Below, piece by piece: positions 1-7,526 of a stretch of 17,211 nt of DNA. Under the pieces are notes generated by a model. The model worked only from the letters and a program-made list of their open reading frames with translations, did not search any database and was not told where the DNA came from. Origin of the DNA: an uncultured Dialister sp. Its GTDB lineage: Bacteria > Bacillota > Negativicutes > Veillonellales > Dialisteraceae. Made by a program: the position numbers and the translations under genes. How positions within the stretch are numbered: position 1 is the first letter of the stretch; every line of letters starts with the position of its first letter. The DNA is taken from positions 1-17,211 of the forward strand of contig NZ_UQKJ01000033.1 in the NCBI RefSeq assembly GCF_900541605.1. The letters run 5' to 3'.

Positions 1-3
1 CTG

Positions 4-54
4 GGCCCGGCTCAGCAGTCCTCTGCAGGACTGCTGCCTTTGAAAAAGGGAGAC
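4..54. repeat. Double-hairpin repeat element, copy 1
   Basis: GGCCCGGCT is followed by a perfect 10-bp inverted repeat (13-22 with 27-36, four-base loop) and then a small CCTTT/AAAGG hairpin. Copy 2 at 184-238 has the same order and the same TCCT/AGGA loop-closing core, but a different outer stem that still pairs perfectly. Confidence 0.7.
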
Positions 55-104
55 TATTCGATGGCTATTGCGTCGCAAAGAATCAGCCTGTGGCGCATCC
101 AACA

Positions 105-132
105 GCTAACCTCCGTCGCCTTCGGCGCCACC
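105..132. repeat. 28-base dispersed repeat, left copy
   Basis: This 28-base stretch starts GCTAACCTCCG and ends GGCGCCACC. Its exact reverse complement is at 17184-17211. It contains a small CGCC/GGCG hairpin around a TTC loop. It belongs to the mosaic repeat family and has no coding potential that I can support. Confidence 0.75.
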
Positions 133-150
133 GCCGGGCCCTGAAAGGAA

Positions 151-177
151 GGTGCCTTAGTGTGCAGTAAAGGCACC
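151..177. repeat. Short inverted repeat
   Basis: GGTGCCTT (151-158) pairs perfectly with AAGGCACC (170-177) around an 11-base loop. There is no T-tract, so it is not a good terminator; it is probably another piece of the mosaic repeat. Confidence 0.45.
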
Positions 178-183
178 AACTTA

Positions 184-238
184 GGCCCGGCTCGAGGGTC
201 CTCTACAGGACCCTCGCCTTCCAAGGAAGGAGGCTAAC
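184..238. repeat. Double-hairpin repeat element, copy 2
   Basis: It has the same order as copy 1: GGCCCGGCT, a perfect 10-bp inverted repeat (193-202 with 207-216, loop CTAC), then CCTTCC/GGAAGG. The outer six stem bases differ from copy 1 on both arms in a compensating way. Confidence 0.7.
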
Positions 239-303
239 GATTTGCGGCTTTGCCGCTGTTGGAATCCGGATATCTCTAACCCCAAAACTGCAAAATGACA
301 CAG

Positions 304-330
304 AAAAAGGCCCCTTCCTCGGGAAGGGGC
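304..330 (-). terminator. Intrinsic terminator of the phosphoethanolamine transferase gene
   Basis: Read on the minus strand, a perfect 9-bp stem GCCCCTTCC / GGAAGGGGC with a three-base loop (arms 310-318 and 322-330) is followed at once by CCTTTTT (the A-run at 304-308 on the plus strand). It lies about 150 bases past the stop codon at 482, and the only gene reading toward it is the minus-strand gene. The hairpin also resembles the local repeat family, so a repeat may have been co-opted as the terminator. Confidence 0.65.
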
Positions 331-450
331 TCCGCGAAGCGGTGGGGTTAGCTGATAGATTCGGCCCGCAGGGCCTGTCCAGCTCAAGGCTCAAGGCACA
401 AGGCCCGTTCGCAAGTAAGCTTATCCACTCACCTGCGGCGAAGCCTGGAC

Positions 451-480
451 CTCAACTCTCAACTCTCAAATCTCAACTCT
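451..480. repeat. CTCAACTCT tract
   Basis: CTCAACTCT and close variants are repeated three times, ending just before the stop codon of the minus-strand gene. Similar tracts occur at 13628-13652, 13940-13972 and 16933-16953, and inverted at 16805-16830. Confidence 0.7.
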
Positions 481-481
481 C

Positions 482-2296
482 TTACTTTCCCCACACCGGA
501 TCGTCGGCGATTCTCTTTTTTCGTTCGAAGGTGGTGGCGTTATCCTTGTTGATCGCGTAGTCCTTAGAGGAGAAGTCGTATTGGGAATGGTAGAAGTTGG
601 TCCTTGCCTGCCAGATGCCGGTGACCATGTCGAAGGCCATGTCGTTGGTGAAGACCGTCTGCTCGTGGGATTTCAGGGTAGGCATGAGGCTCGGATGGGC
701 GGCTTGGTAGTCCGGGGACAGGTACACGAAGAAGGGGATGTGCACCATGTCGTAGTAGAAGGGGGACGTGGTATGGAAGTGCTTCATATTTTCCCCGTGG
801 TCCGAGAAGTAAATCATGGACTTCAGGTTCAGGTTTGCCTTGGCGTATTCGAAGATGTCCTTCATCACCCGGTCGTCGTAGGCGATGGTGAGGTCGTAAT
901 CGTGGTAGGGGTCTTCCTTGGAAACGCCCAGCTTATCCCGGAGGTTCACCGGCACCCGGGCGATGTAGGTGTAATGGCTGCCGTCGATATTGATGAAGAT
1001 GACCCGCTTCTTTGCCGGAGGCAGTTTCTTCAGCACTTCCAGGGTATAGCCGTCGTAGTTCTTTTCCCAGTAGGAATCATCGCAGCGCTCGGCGATCATG
1101 GTGACGCCGGCACTGGACATGGAGCTCCGGTTATGGAAGGAAATCCAGTCCGTCCGGTATCCTGCCGCCTTTGCCACGTCCACCATGCTTACCACGTCTT
1201 CCAGGGACATGTCGCCGTACTGGTTGGCGCTGGTCATGGCGTAGGACAGGGAGAAAAGGGTATTCGGGAAATTGGAGTATGCATGGTATCCCAGGGCAAA
1301 GTCCGGGGACTTCGCCATTTCTGAAAGCCAGGGGGTCGTATTTTCCGGATAATCCGGAGTAAAGGCCTTCATGTGGTCCCGGTTTGCACTTTCCCCGATG
1401 ATCACGATGTGGGTGCCCTCATCGATACCATCGCCGGGATCCGGCGCCGTGAAAGTCATATTCTTCACGTTTTTGTCCAGATTATCATTCAGCTTCTGGA
1501 GCAGCTGGTATTCGCTGCCCTTGGAATTCAGGGATTTGATGATGGTAGCCGGGAAGACGTGGGTGATCTGCCGGTAGAATCCGCCGAAGAAGAGGATGGA
1601 AATCACCGCAAGTCCCACGGTAAAGGCCCTGCCGGTGCCCCGGAGGAAGGGGCCCTCGAAGGAGCGGGCCGCCTTCATCATGGACCGGGCGAGTCCCACG
1701 GCACAGGAAATGACGATGCCCAGGGCGATGACCGCCATCACCAGATGCATGGGAGACCCCATGGTACGGAAGAAATCCTTGATTTCCTTCATGTGGGTGG
1801 AACGGACTGCCATCATGGCGAACATATCCATTTCCCCGCCGAAGAGTACGTAATAGCCGATGTAGATGAAGGGGATGAGCACCATGAAGAAGGTGTAGAT
1901 TCCTGCAATCACGGTCCACAGGGACCGAAGATGCTTCGCCCTTGCCGTGAGGGTGGTGTATACATAGGGAAGCGCAAAGAGCACCGCCCCCAGCACATAG
2001 TAATCACCGAGGTGCTTCTTCTCCGGCAGTGATGCAAAGCCATAGGCCCAGGTAAAGGTCCCCGCCCACAGGATAGGAAGGATCACCGCCCAGGGAAGAA
2101 GCCGCTTCAGGAAAGCCCAATTCATGGTGAAGGAAAGCCCGAAGGACACGATCAGCATCACCAGCAGCGCCGCCCCCAGCCGGGGCTGTACATAACTCTG
2201 GATATCCGGAAAATCGCCGCCCAAATGGAGAATCGCCATGATCACCACAGCAATCCCCAGGGGCCAGAGCAAAGCATAAAGAACTGTCTTTTTCAT
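482..2296 (-). CDS. eptA: EptA-type phosphoethanolamine transferase (lipid A/LPS modification)
   Basis: Inner-membrane enzyme of the alkaline-phosphatase/sulfatase superfamily; relatives move phosphoethanolamine from phosphatidylethanolamine to lipid A or core sugars on the periplasmic side. The product is 604 aa. About five hydrophobic segments fill residues 1-240, then the periplasmic catalytic domain follows. Visible family landmarks are GES with Glu302, NT with the likely nucleophile Thr346, the DGSHY stretch with His441, and SDHGE with Asp499 and His500; a further His-rich stretch sits at 506-508. These match the zinc and nucleophile positions known for EptA. The start is placed at 2296, not at the upstream in-frame ATG at 2314, because TTGAGG precedes it by about seven bases. 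E. coli EptA has 547 aa, so this one is somewhat long. Codon use and GC resemble the porin and ugd, unlike the adjacent glycosyltransferases. The target (lipid A or core) cannot be told from sequence. Confidence 0.88.
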   Translation of the reverse strand: MKKTVLYALLWPLGIAVVIMAILHLGGDFPDIQSYVQPRLGAALLVMLIVSFGLSFTMNWAFLKRLLPWAVILPILWAGTFTWAYGFASLPEKKHLGDYYVLGAVLFALPYVYTTLTARAKHLRSLWTVIAGIYTFFMVLIPFIYIGYYVLFGGEMDMFAMMAVRSTHMKEIKDFFRTMGSPMHLVMAVIALGIVISCAVGLARSMMKAARSFEGPFLRGTGRAFTVGLAVISILFFGGFYRQITHVFPATIIKSLNSKGSEYQLLQKLNDNLDKNVKNMTFTAPDPGDGIDEGTHIVIIGESANRDHMKAFTPDYPENTTPWLSEMAKSPDFALGYHAYSNFPNTLFSLSYAMTSANQYGDMSLEDVVSMVDVAKAAGYRTDWISFHNRSSMSSAGVTMIAERCDDSYWEKNYDGYTLEVLKKLPPAKKRVIFINIDGSHYTYIARVPVNLRDKLGVSKEDPYHDYDLTIAYDDRVMKDIFEYAKANLNLKSMIYFSDHGENMKHFHTTSPFYYDMVHIPFFVYLSPDYQAAHPSLMPTLKSHEQTVFTNDMAFDMVTGIWQARTNFYHSQYDFSSKDYAINKDNATTFERKKRIADDPVWGK

Positions 2297-2348
2297 AAAA
2301 TGCCTCAATATCATATTTTTGTTTAATATATGTAAATAAATTATAAAG

Positions 2349-2369
2349 TTGACGTCAATTATTATATCA
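2349..2369 (-). promoter_or_regulatory. Candidate extended -10 promoter with palindrome for the eptA-type gene
   Basis: On the minus strand TGATATAAT (2361-2369) is an extended -10 match (TGn-TATAAT). Just downstream, at the expected start of transcription, lies a perfect 10-bp palindrome TTGACGTCAA (2349-2358), a reasonable operator position. The -35 match is poor. This would give a leader of about 55-60 bases before the ATG at 2296. Confidence 0.35.
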
Positions 2370-2861
2370 CAGGTGACCGGCAGTCAGATAGTGGACGAGC
2401 TTGAACATGGTCCTTGAAATACCAGCCAATCAAACCTGCCAGCGATTCATCGATATTGACAGCATAGATAAGTAAAATGGTTTTGTGTTCTATGACTTTA
2501 TGTTAATGAAAATGGCTAATCTTATAGAAGGTAGGTATTCTCATTTTAAAATGATGTAATATCTTGCCTGCAATGGAAATATAGGTATAATAAGGACATA
2601 TATCAAAGTACTGCTTGCTGTATTTCTACTTCCTGTGGGGACAAGAGGGGGAAATGTAGAGGCTTTATTACAGGCGAGTTTGAGTAGTGCATTTGATCCT
2701 ATTACGAAGGTTGGGGAGATAGAAAGATATTGCTGAAAGGCCGGATTTATTTAGAGCTGGTTTTTCTCTAAATTGCAATGGCAGGAAGCTGTTTTGTAAA
2801 TTTATTTTGAAACAGGAACTTGATTAATGAATTTACTTTGATATTTGTGAGAGGGATTATC
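2370..2861. other. AT-rich gap, no recognisable intact gene
   Basis: I see no complete gene. A 46-codon open stretch on the minus strand (2362-2502) and a plus-strand open stretch ending at a TGA near 2734 both look protein-like but lack start codons with ribosome binding sites; they may be debris from a former gene at the island edge. A possible promoter lies at 2564-2591. Confidence 0.5.
2564..2591 (+). promoter_or_regulatory. Candidate promoter upstream of the GT8 gene
   Basis: TTGCCT (2564-2569), a 16-base spacer and a consensus TATAAT (2586-2591) face the GT8 gene. The leader would be about 265 bases long. The -35 matches only in its TTG. No ops/JUMPstart GGCGGTAG element is visible. 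Confidence 0.3.
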
Positions 2862-2933
2862 ATGGACTTTGTAAAAAAATTCGGGAACTTGGTGAATACA
2901 AAGCTGGTGAGTCATATTATCATGTGGCGTTGA
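2862..2933 (+). other. Well-initiated 23-codon frame with A AAA AAA slippery heptamer leading into GT8
   Basis: ATG at 2862 has a good ribosome binding site (GAGAGGG, 2849-2855). Its frame reads MDFVKK and stops at a TGA at 2931-2933. The seven A at 2873-2879 lie in the codon phase GTA-AAA-AAA, which is the X-XXY-YYZ form of a -1 slippery heptamer. A -1 step, or one extra A, carries translation into the GT8 frame as MDFVKKIRELGEYKAG..., giving a 336-residue protein with a complete first beta strand. Without it the GT8 gene has only a GTG at 2924 with a distant GGTGAG. It could be a programmed or phase-variable site, a mutation, or a one-base sequence error. I saw no strong downstream hairpin. 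Confidence 0.55.
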
Positions 2934-3871
2934 CGGGAACACAGAATTATATACCATGGATAAGTGTGACCATGGCATCTATCATGGAGCATAATTCATC
3001 ACCCTTTGCATTTCATATTCTGGTGGATAAGACAGATGAGGCAGATATAGAGAAACTGCAGAAGTTTTCCATACAGTGGAATGTGCCGATTACGCTTTAT
3101 TATATGAATGATGCTAATCTGTCTCAGTACTGTCGTTTTGAAAGATATCGCATTAATGGAAAATATGTGGCTGCATTAATGTATCGTTTTTTTATTCCTG
3201 AACTTCTTAAAGATAAAGCAGAAAGAGCTCTCTATCTTGATGGTGATGTCGTATGCAATGGTGATATCACATCATTTATGGATATAGATTTACAACAAAA
3301 TATTGTGGCCGTATCGGAGGACCTCAAGGGTCAAGAGTATGCTGCAAGAATGAATGTGGAAAGATATTTTAATTCGGGCGTTATTCTTGTTGATATTCAA
3401 CAATGGCTTAGCAATCATATTTCTAAAAGGATTTTAGACGATTTAAGGATAGCGGCGCAAAAGCATCCGGAAATGTCTTGCCCCGATCAGGATATTTTGA
3501 ATGTATGTCTTGATGGGAAAGATTTTTTTGTTCCACATACTTATAATTTGCCCTATCGATTGGTGCAGCCTAGTGTATTCAAACCCAAAATTGTCAATGA
3601 AGATGCCATGCAGGCTTCTCTAATCCATTTTATTGGAGCCATCAAGCCTTGGACGACCTATAATCAGTCAGTGCCAATTGTGAAGGTCTGGGCTCATGCG
3701 AAGGAGAATTCTCCCTGGAGGGATGTACCTATTCACGAACCAGGCAGCCAGAAAGCTTTTCACCAGGCGGCTCGGGATGCTCGCCGCCGCCATGCCTATA
3801 AGGAAATGGTTCTCTGGTATTTCCGCTTTATTAAGTCTAAATTTGATGGGACGAGGAAGGTAGGCTACTGA
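2924..3871 (+). CDS. Family 8 glycosyltransferase (LPS glucosyl/galactosyltransferase type)
   Basis: Retaining, metal-dependent cytoplasmic glycosyltransferase of family GT8, the WaaJ/WaaO/LgtC kind, which adds glucose or galactose from UDP-sugar to growing LPS core. Numbering from the GTG at 2924: the DxD motif is YLDGDVV (Asp106 and Asp108), the family block FNSGVILVD is near 150-158, and HFIGAIKPW at 235-243 is the typical C-terminal metal/UDP-contact motif. The C-terminus is basic and may touch the membrane. The frame is open 5' of the GTG back to a TGA at 2828 with no ATG, and the best initiation signal is in another frame at 2862; see the slippery-site entry. E. coli WaaJ/WaaO proteins of about 338 aa carry residues before the first beta strand, which favours the 336-aa version. 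GC is low (40% at 3001-3060). It stands apart from the operon beginning at 4096. Confidence 0.85.
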   Translation: MALTGTQNYIPWISVTMASIMEHNSSPFAFHILVDKTDEADIEKLQKFSIQWNVPITLYYMNDANLSQYCRFERYRINGKYVAALMYRFFIPELLKDKAERALYLDGDVVCNGDITSFMDIDLQQNIVAVSEDLKGQEYAARMNVERYFNSGVILVDIQQWLSNHISKRILDDLRIAAQKHPEMSCPDQDILNVCLDGKDFFVPHTYNLPYRLVQPSVFKPKIVNEDAMQASLIHFIGAIKPWTTYNQSVPIVKVWAHAKENSPWRDVPIHEPGSQKAFHQAARDARRRHAYKEMVLWYFRFIKSKFDGTRKVGY

Positions 3872-3923
3872 TGATTATTACCCCCCTCAAATGAGAAAAT
3901 TAATAAAATGCTAACAATAACTT

Positions 3924-4046
3924 ATGCCGGAACAGTTCTGTAATAATCGAGCCTATTGGGAAATAGATAGAGCAGGAATGAGATGGCTAAGTATGGGGAA
4001 TAGTCTTATTTCTGCAGGTTGGATATTGTATAATACAATTACTTAA
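3924..4046 (+). CDS. Possible 40-residue open frame, doubtful
   Basis: ATG at 3924 opens a 40-codon frame ending in TAA at 4046. It has no clear ribosome binding site, and I do not recognise the product (MPEQFCNNRAYWEID...). It may be leftover coding sequence from a gene removed between the GT8 gene and the ligase gene. A TATAAT overlaps its end. Confidence 0.15.
   Translation: MPEQFCNNRAYWEIDRAGMRWLSMGNSLISAGWILYNTIT
4029..4034 (+). promoter_or_regulatory. Candidate -10 box for the glycan operon
   Basis: A consensus TATAAT lies about 60 bases before the ATG at 4096. The -35 region (around 4006-4011) is weak and there is no TGn extension. The 224-base gap holds no terminator, so transcription from the GT8 gene could also run through. 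Confidence 0.3.
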
Positions 4047-4095
4047 GGAAGAATTGTAGACTCCAACTGATCTTGGTTTCGAAAAGGAAAATCCG

Positions 4096-5325
4096 ATGAA
4101 TAAGTTGAATGGTATGAAAAGCTGCTATAAGCATGCCCAACTATTAGCAAATATAATGGCCGCGCTGCTGGCTTTGATCTTAAGCGTACGTTTTACACTG
4201 GCTTATTATACCTACGCCATAGTTCTATTTGTATTGTATTTGATATATGACTGCATAAAATCAGGAACATTCAAGATTTCTATGCCCCATAAAGTCTTCA
4301 CCATTGGATACTGTCTGTTGTACGGGTCGTTGATTGTATCAGCGGCAGTAAACGCAGATAAGGGCGGACTGAACCTGGTTCGGCAATATATTTACTGGTC
4401 CCTGCCCATGTGGATGATTGCCTATATGGCAGGAAAATATAAGATTGAGAAGGGATTTCTTTCCGGTATTTTATCCGGCGCCATTATTTCAGGCATCTAT
4501 GGGGTCGCCCAATGGATAAAGCATCCGGGAGAACGGATTTATAGCTTTTATACGTATCCCACCCATTATGGCCTGGTGATTGCCATCGTTCTGCCGGTAG
4601 CGCTTTATCTGGTTTTTAAACATAAAGAGTCCATGGCTATGCGGCTGACAGCGTTGGCAACGGCTGGGTTCCTGCTGGTACTGTTATTTTTGACAGATAC
4701 CCGGGCAGCGCTGATTGCCATATGCATAGGCCTCGTTGGGGCTCTAGGCATTGTGCTGGTTCAGCACTGGCCTCGAATCGGTCATAAAATAAAAATCGGG
4801 TCCCTTATATTTATATTGGCTCTGGCCTTTTCATGTATAGCCGGGTTTGGTTATATGCAGAGCCACAGGACGAGCTATGCCGGGCAGATTGGCGGAGAAC
4901 GGATTCTTATGCTTTCTGCCAGTTATAAAATGTGGGAAGATCATAAGATTTCCGGTATTGGGTTAGACTCCTGGGAGAAGTACTACTATAGTGAAAAATA
5001 TCATCCCAAAGAAGGAACGGAAACAAACCTGGATATGCCCCATAATATGTTTGTATATTTTTTAACCTGTGCAGGAATTATTGGCGCCGTTGGTTTTATT
5101 TTTTATACGGTTCTTACCTTCTGGGGGCTTCTGCGGGTTCCCTTTGGGACTAATCTTGCCATGGAGATTTGCGCATTGACCGTATTTATAGCCTTCTTTA
5201 TTGATGGGATGGCTGATTCTACGCTTATCAATAAGATTCCCGTTAAGATTTACTTTGCGCTCATGGGATTTTTCATGATGTACAATCATGGAAAGGAAAA
5301 GGACAAGTCCGATGAAAACAGATAA
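4096..5325 (+). CDS. O-antigen ligase / polymerase family membrane protein (WaaL/Wzy type)
   Basis: Polytopic inner-membrane protein of 409 aa. Members either ligate undecaprenyl-linked glycan to lipid A-core (WaaL) or polymerise repeat units (Wzy), acting at the periplasmic face. About ten or eleven hydrophobic segments are visible. The DTRAAL stretch (201-206, with Arg203) and the long polar loop around 255-320, which ends in PHNMF with His316, match the conserved Arg and His of the O-antigen ligase family. The phrase GIGLDSW (287-293) is also typical of it. The start at 4096 is supported by AAAAGGAAA; a second ATG lies at 4114. Its end overlaps the next gene by 14 bases, so it heads a co-transcribed operon. 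Ligase and polymerase cannot be separated by sequence alone; with no Wzx or Wzz here I slightly prefer ligase. Confidence 0.78.
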   Translation: MNKLNGMKSCYKHAQLLANIMAALLALILSVRFTLAYYTYAIVLFVLYLIYDCIKSGTFKISMPHKVFTIGYCLLYGSLIVSAAVNADKGGLNLVRQYIYWSLPMWMIAYMAGKYKIEKGFLSGILSGAIISGIYGVAQWIKHPGERIYSFYTYPTHYGLVIAIVLPVALYLVFKHKESMAMRLTALATAGFLLVLLFLTDTRAALIAICIGLVGALGIVLVQHWPRIGHKIKIGSLIFILALAFSCIAGFGYMQSHRTSYAGQIGGERILMLSASYKMWEDHKISGIGLDSWEKYYYSEKYHPKEGTETNLDMPHNMFVYFLTCAGIIGAVGFIFYTVLTFWGLLRVPFGTNLAMEICALTVFIAFFIDGMADSTLINKIPVKIYFALMGFFMMYNHGKEKDKSDENR

Positions 5326-6295
5326 ACCGCTGGCAACGGTGATTGTACCTGCCTACAATGCAGAAAAATATATAGCACACTGCTTGGACAGCATTATCCA
5401 TCAGACTTATGAGAATGTGGAAATCCTTGTGATTGATGATGGTTCCAGTGATAAAACGGGGGACATTGTGGAATCCATGGCGGATAGGGATACAAGGATT
5501 ATTAATATCAGGCAAAAAAATCAGGGAATTAGTGCTACCCGAAACCGTGGAATCCGAGAAAGCCATGGTGATTATATTTTTTGGGTTGATGCGGATGATT
5601 ATGCAGATCAGACATTGATAGAAAAATGCATCCATACTTTCCGGAAGGAGCATGCGGATGTTGTTGTATATGGATCCCAATCTGTAAAAGAAAATAAACC
5701 TCTAGAACCGGCTGTTCTTCCACCTCGGTTACCGTCTGCCAGTGACTGGTATCGGGAGGCTGTACTCGATGGTGTTTCTGAAGTATGGTCCTATGCAGCC
5801 AGGGCGGAACTATGGAAAGAAGTACGATTTTCTCCGGATTTCAGTCATATGGGGGAAGACGGGATAGCAACCATAGAAATTTTTAAAAAATCAGAAAAGG
5901 TTTCATCGGTTCCCCGGTGCCTGTATTACTATAACCGGGGAAATGAGAATTCCCTGACCCGGCAGGTCTCTGCAGAAATATTCTATGAACTCATGGAGGG
6001 ATGGATTGGCCGGGAAAATATCTGTGAAGCGGAATTCCCGGATTCCTGTGGCTATTGCAGGCAAAGGGTGTTGTCCTTTGCTGTTAAATCTTACTGCTTG
6101 TCTTTGGCAGGAAATGAACTTGGCATTGGAAGAAAAACTCGTATTCTGGATATACTGAGGTCTACTGATTTTTCACCAGTCCGGGGAAGAATGAAAGATA
6201 AGCTCTTACGATGGGCTGCCATACATGGGTGGGAATATCCTTGCAGGTGGTATGGCCGAAGAAAATACAATAAGCTCATTAAAAAGAGGGGATAG
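5312..6295 (+). CDS. Family 2 glycosyltransferase (first of a pair)
   Basis: Inverting GT-A fold enzyme that moves a sugar from a nucleotide sugar to a lipid-linked glycan at the inner face of the membrane. The product is 327 aa. The N-terminal Rossmann-like part shows VIVPAYN, the nucleotide-binding DDGS (42-45), NQGISATRN (70-78) and the metal-binding WVDADD with Asp93 and Asp95. The rest is the variable acceptor half, ending in a very basic tail. I use ATG 5312 because AAAAGGACAAG precedes it; the in-frame ATG at 5288 has no ribosome binding site and would deepen the overlap with the ligase gene. The overlap of 14 bases suggests translational coupling. The sugar is unknown. Confidence 0.85.
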   Translation: MKTDKPLATVIVPAYNAEKYIAHCLDSIIHQTYENVEILVIDDGSSDKTGDIVESMADRDTRIINIRQKNQGISATRNRGIRESHGDYIFWVDADDYADQTLIEKCIHTFRKEHADVVVYGSQSVKENKPLEPAVLPPRLPSASDWYREAVLDGVSEVWSYAARAELWKEVRFSPDFSHMGEDGIATIEIFKKSEKVSSVPRCLYYYNRGNENSLTRQVSAEIFYELMEGWIGRENICEAEFPDSCGYCRQRVLSFAVKSYCLSLAGNELGIGRKTRILDILRSTDFSPVRGRMKDKLLRWAAIHGWEYPCRWYGRRKYNKLIKKRG

Positions 6296-6343
6296 TTTCC
6301 CTTTACTCTCAGGGAATTCTTTAACGTGGGGAGAAATTTGATT

Positions 6344-7492
6344 ATGAGTCATTGTTCTGGATTGGCGTCAATACTTGTTCCTGTCTATAATAAGGAAGAA
6401 TATCTACACAAATGTATTGAAAGTCTTAGAAACCAAACTTATGAAAATATTGAAATTGTACTGGTTGATGATGGGTCTACAGATAACTCGCTTTCAGTTT
6501 GCCGGAAATATGCAGATATGGATAAAAGAATCTGTGTTGTACATCAGGAAAATCAGGGAGTCTGCGGTGCGAGAAATACCTGTCTGAATAATGCCCATGG
6601 TGATTATATTTTCTGGGTCGATCCGGATGACTTTGTAGAGATTTCTTTGGTTAAAGATGCAGTTGAAGTGATGAAGGAATCTAAGGCTGATGCAGTTCTT
6701 TTCGGCGTAAACATTATGAATGGGGAAAAACATGCCGGTGTACGTGATTGGAACTGCAACATGGATTCTGATCAATTAAAAGTAATAACAGGTGCCGTAG
6801 TTGGCTGGGAACTTTGGGGAAGGGCTTATCGAAAACATGTATGGAAGGATATTTCTTTTCAGAAAAATATGAGGACCTGTGAAGATGTCTTTGTTAGTGG
6901 ACCATTAATGAAAAATATACAGAAAATAGTGGCCATTTCTGGACATTATTATTATTGGCAGAGGGAATCACATGGCAGTCTCGTTCAGACAAGAAAAGCC
7001 CGGAGCTACATTGATGAGTTCATCGCCTGGAAACATAATCTGGATGTGGGGATATTTTCTGACCTTCAGAGGCGAATCTGCGAGGTCAGAACGCTGATTG
7101 CCTGCCTGAAGGCAATTTTGAAAAACAGGAAAGATCACAGTATTCCGGCATCTGACCTTGATCAGATACATCAGTATTATACGGAACATAGTCATAAGCC
7201 CATTTCTCCGGCGGCTTTACTGTTTTATGAATATGAAGAAGAGTCATTGAGTGCTAAAGCATTGGGATTTGTTGATGAAGGGCCTATGAAAAAAGCACTG
7301 AAGCTGTATTCCATTGACTCTGTTCACCCGGTTATGGAAGCGGAGGAAAGAGAAACTCTCAAAAACTTTTTGAAGGAAAATCAGTCAGTTCCGTTAAAGA
7401 AAAAGTATAGAATGATTGAGAGTGCCATAATCCAGGACTGTTCATTCTTGTACAAGATGTTTGGCCGGATGATCTGGAAAAAATATAAGTAG
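6344..7492 (+). CDS. Family 2 glycosyltransferase (second of a pair)
   Basis: 382-aa GT-A glycosyltransferase, close in its catalytic half to the preceding one. ILVPVYN, VDDGS (DDGS at 42-45), NQGVCGARN and WVDPDD (Asp93, Asp95) fall at identical residue numbers in the two proteins, and QTYEN and HGDYIFWVD are shared. The C-terminal half differs, so the acceptor is probably different. The start is ATG 6344 with GGGGAG ten bases upstream; a GTG at 6326 in the same frame lies in that ribosome binding site. The gap to the upstream gene is 48 bases and to the next gene 34, consistent with one operon. The pair probably arose by duplication followed by divergence of the acceptor domain. Confidence 0.85.
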   Translation: MSHCSGLASILVPVYNKEEYLHKCIESLRNQTYENIEIVLVDDGSTDNSLSVCRKYADMDKRICVVHQENQGVCGARNTCLNNAHGDYIFWVDPDDFVEISLVKDAVEVMKESKADAVLFGVNIMNGEKHAGVRDWNCNMDSDQLKVITGAVVGWELWGRAYRKHVWKDISFQKNMRTCEDVFVSGPLMKNIQKIVAISGHYYYWQRESHGSLVQTRKARSYIDEFIAWKHNLDVGIFSDLQRRICEVRTLIACLKAILKNRKDHSIPASDLDQIHQYYTEHSHKPISPAALLFYEYEEESLSAKALGFVDEGPMKKALKLYSIDSVHPVMEAEERETLKNFLKENQSVPLKKKYRMIESAIIQDCSFLYKMFGRMIWKKYK

Positions 7493-7526
7493 CCTTGCAG
7501 GTTGTAAGTATATGTAGGAGGATGCA

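Larger units (their letters stand above)
1..481. other. Non-coding mosaic of short dispersed repeats
   Basis: No convincing gene lies here; the small open frames have no ribosome binding site and run through repeats. The stretch holds two copies of a double-hairpin element (about 4-54 and 184-238), a 28-base element shared with the right end of the window (105-132), an 8-bp hairpin (151-158 with 170-177), a terminator for the minus-strand gene (304-330), a CTCAAGG-type word cluster (about 381-404) and a CTCAACTCT tract (451-480). The same words recur at 13.2-14.0 kb and 16.8-17.2 kb, so this looks like a genome-wide intergenic repeat family. Confidence 0.75.

Noticed and set aside
1..240. tRNA or structured RNA gene considered because of the GC-rich hairpins
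   Set aside because: No cloverleaf with T-loop GTTCRA and CCA-compatible acceptor stem; the hairpins fit a repeated palindromic element better.
581..2032. Long plus-strand open frames (581-1324 and 1373-2032) antisense to the phosphoethanolamine transferase
   Set aside because: They are mirror frames of a high-GC gene, rich in His/Gly/Val, with no ribosome binding sites or family motifs; the minus-strand protein has all its catalytic residues.
2362..2502. 46-codon minus-strand open stretch considered as a gene or gene fragment
   Set aside because: No start codon with a ribosome binding site and no recognisable motif; it overlaps the likely eptA promoter.
2297..2861. ops/JUMPstart element upstream of the glycan genes
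   Set aside because: GGCGGTAG and the flanking JUMPstart context are absent on the plus strand.
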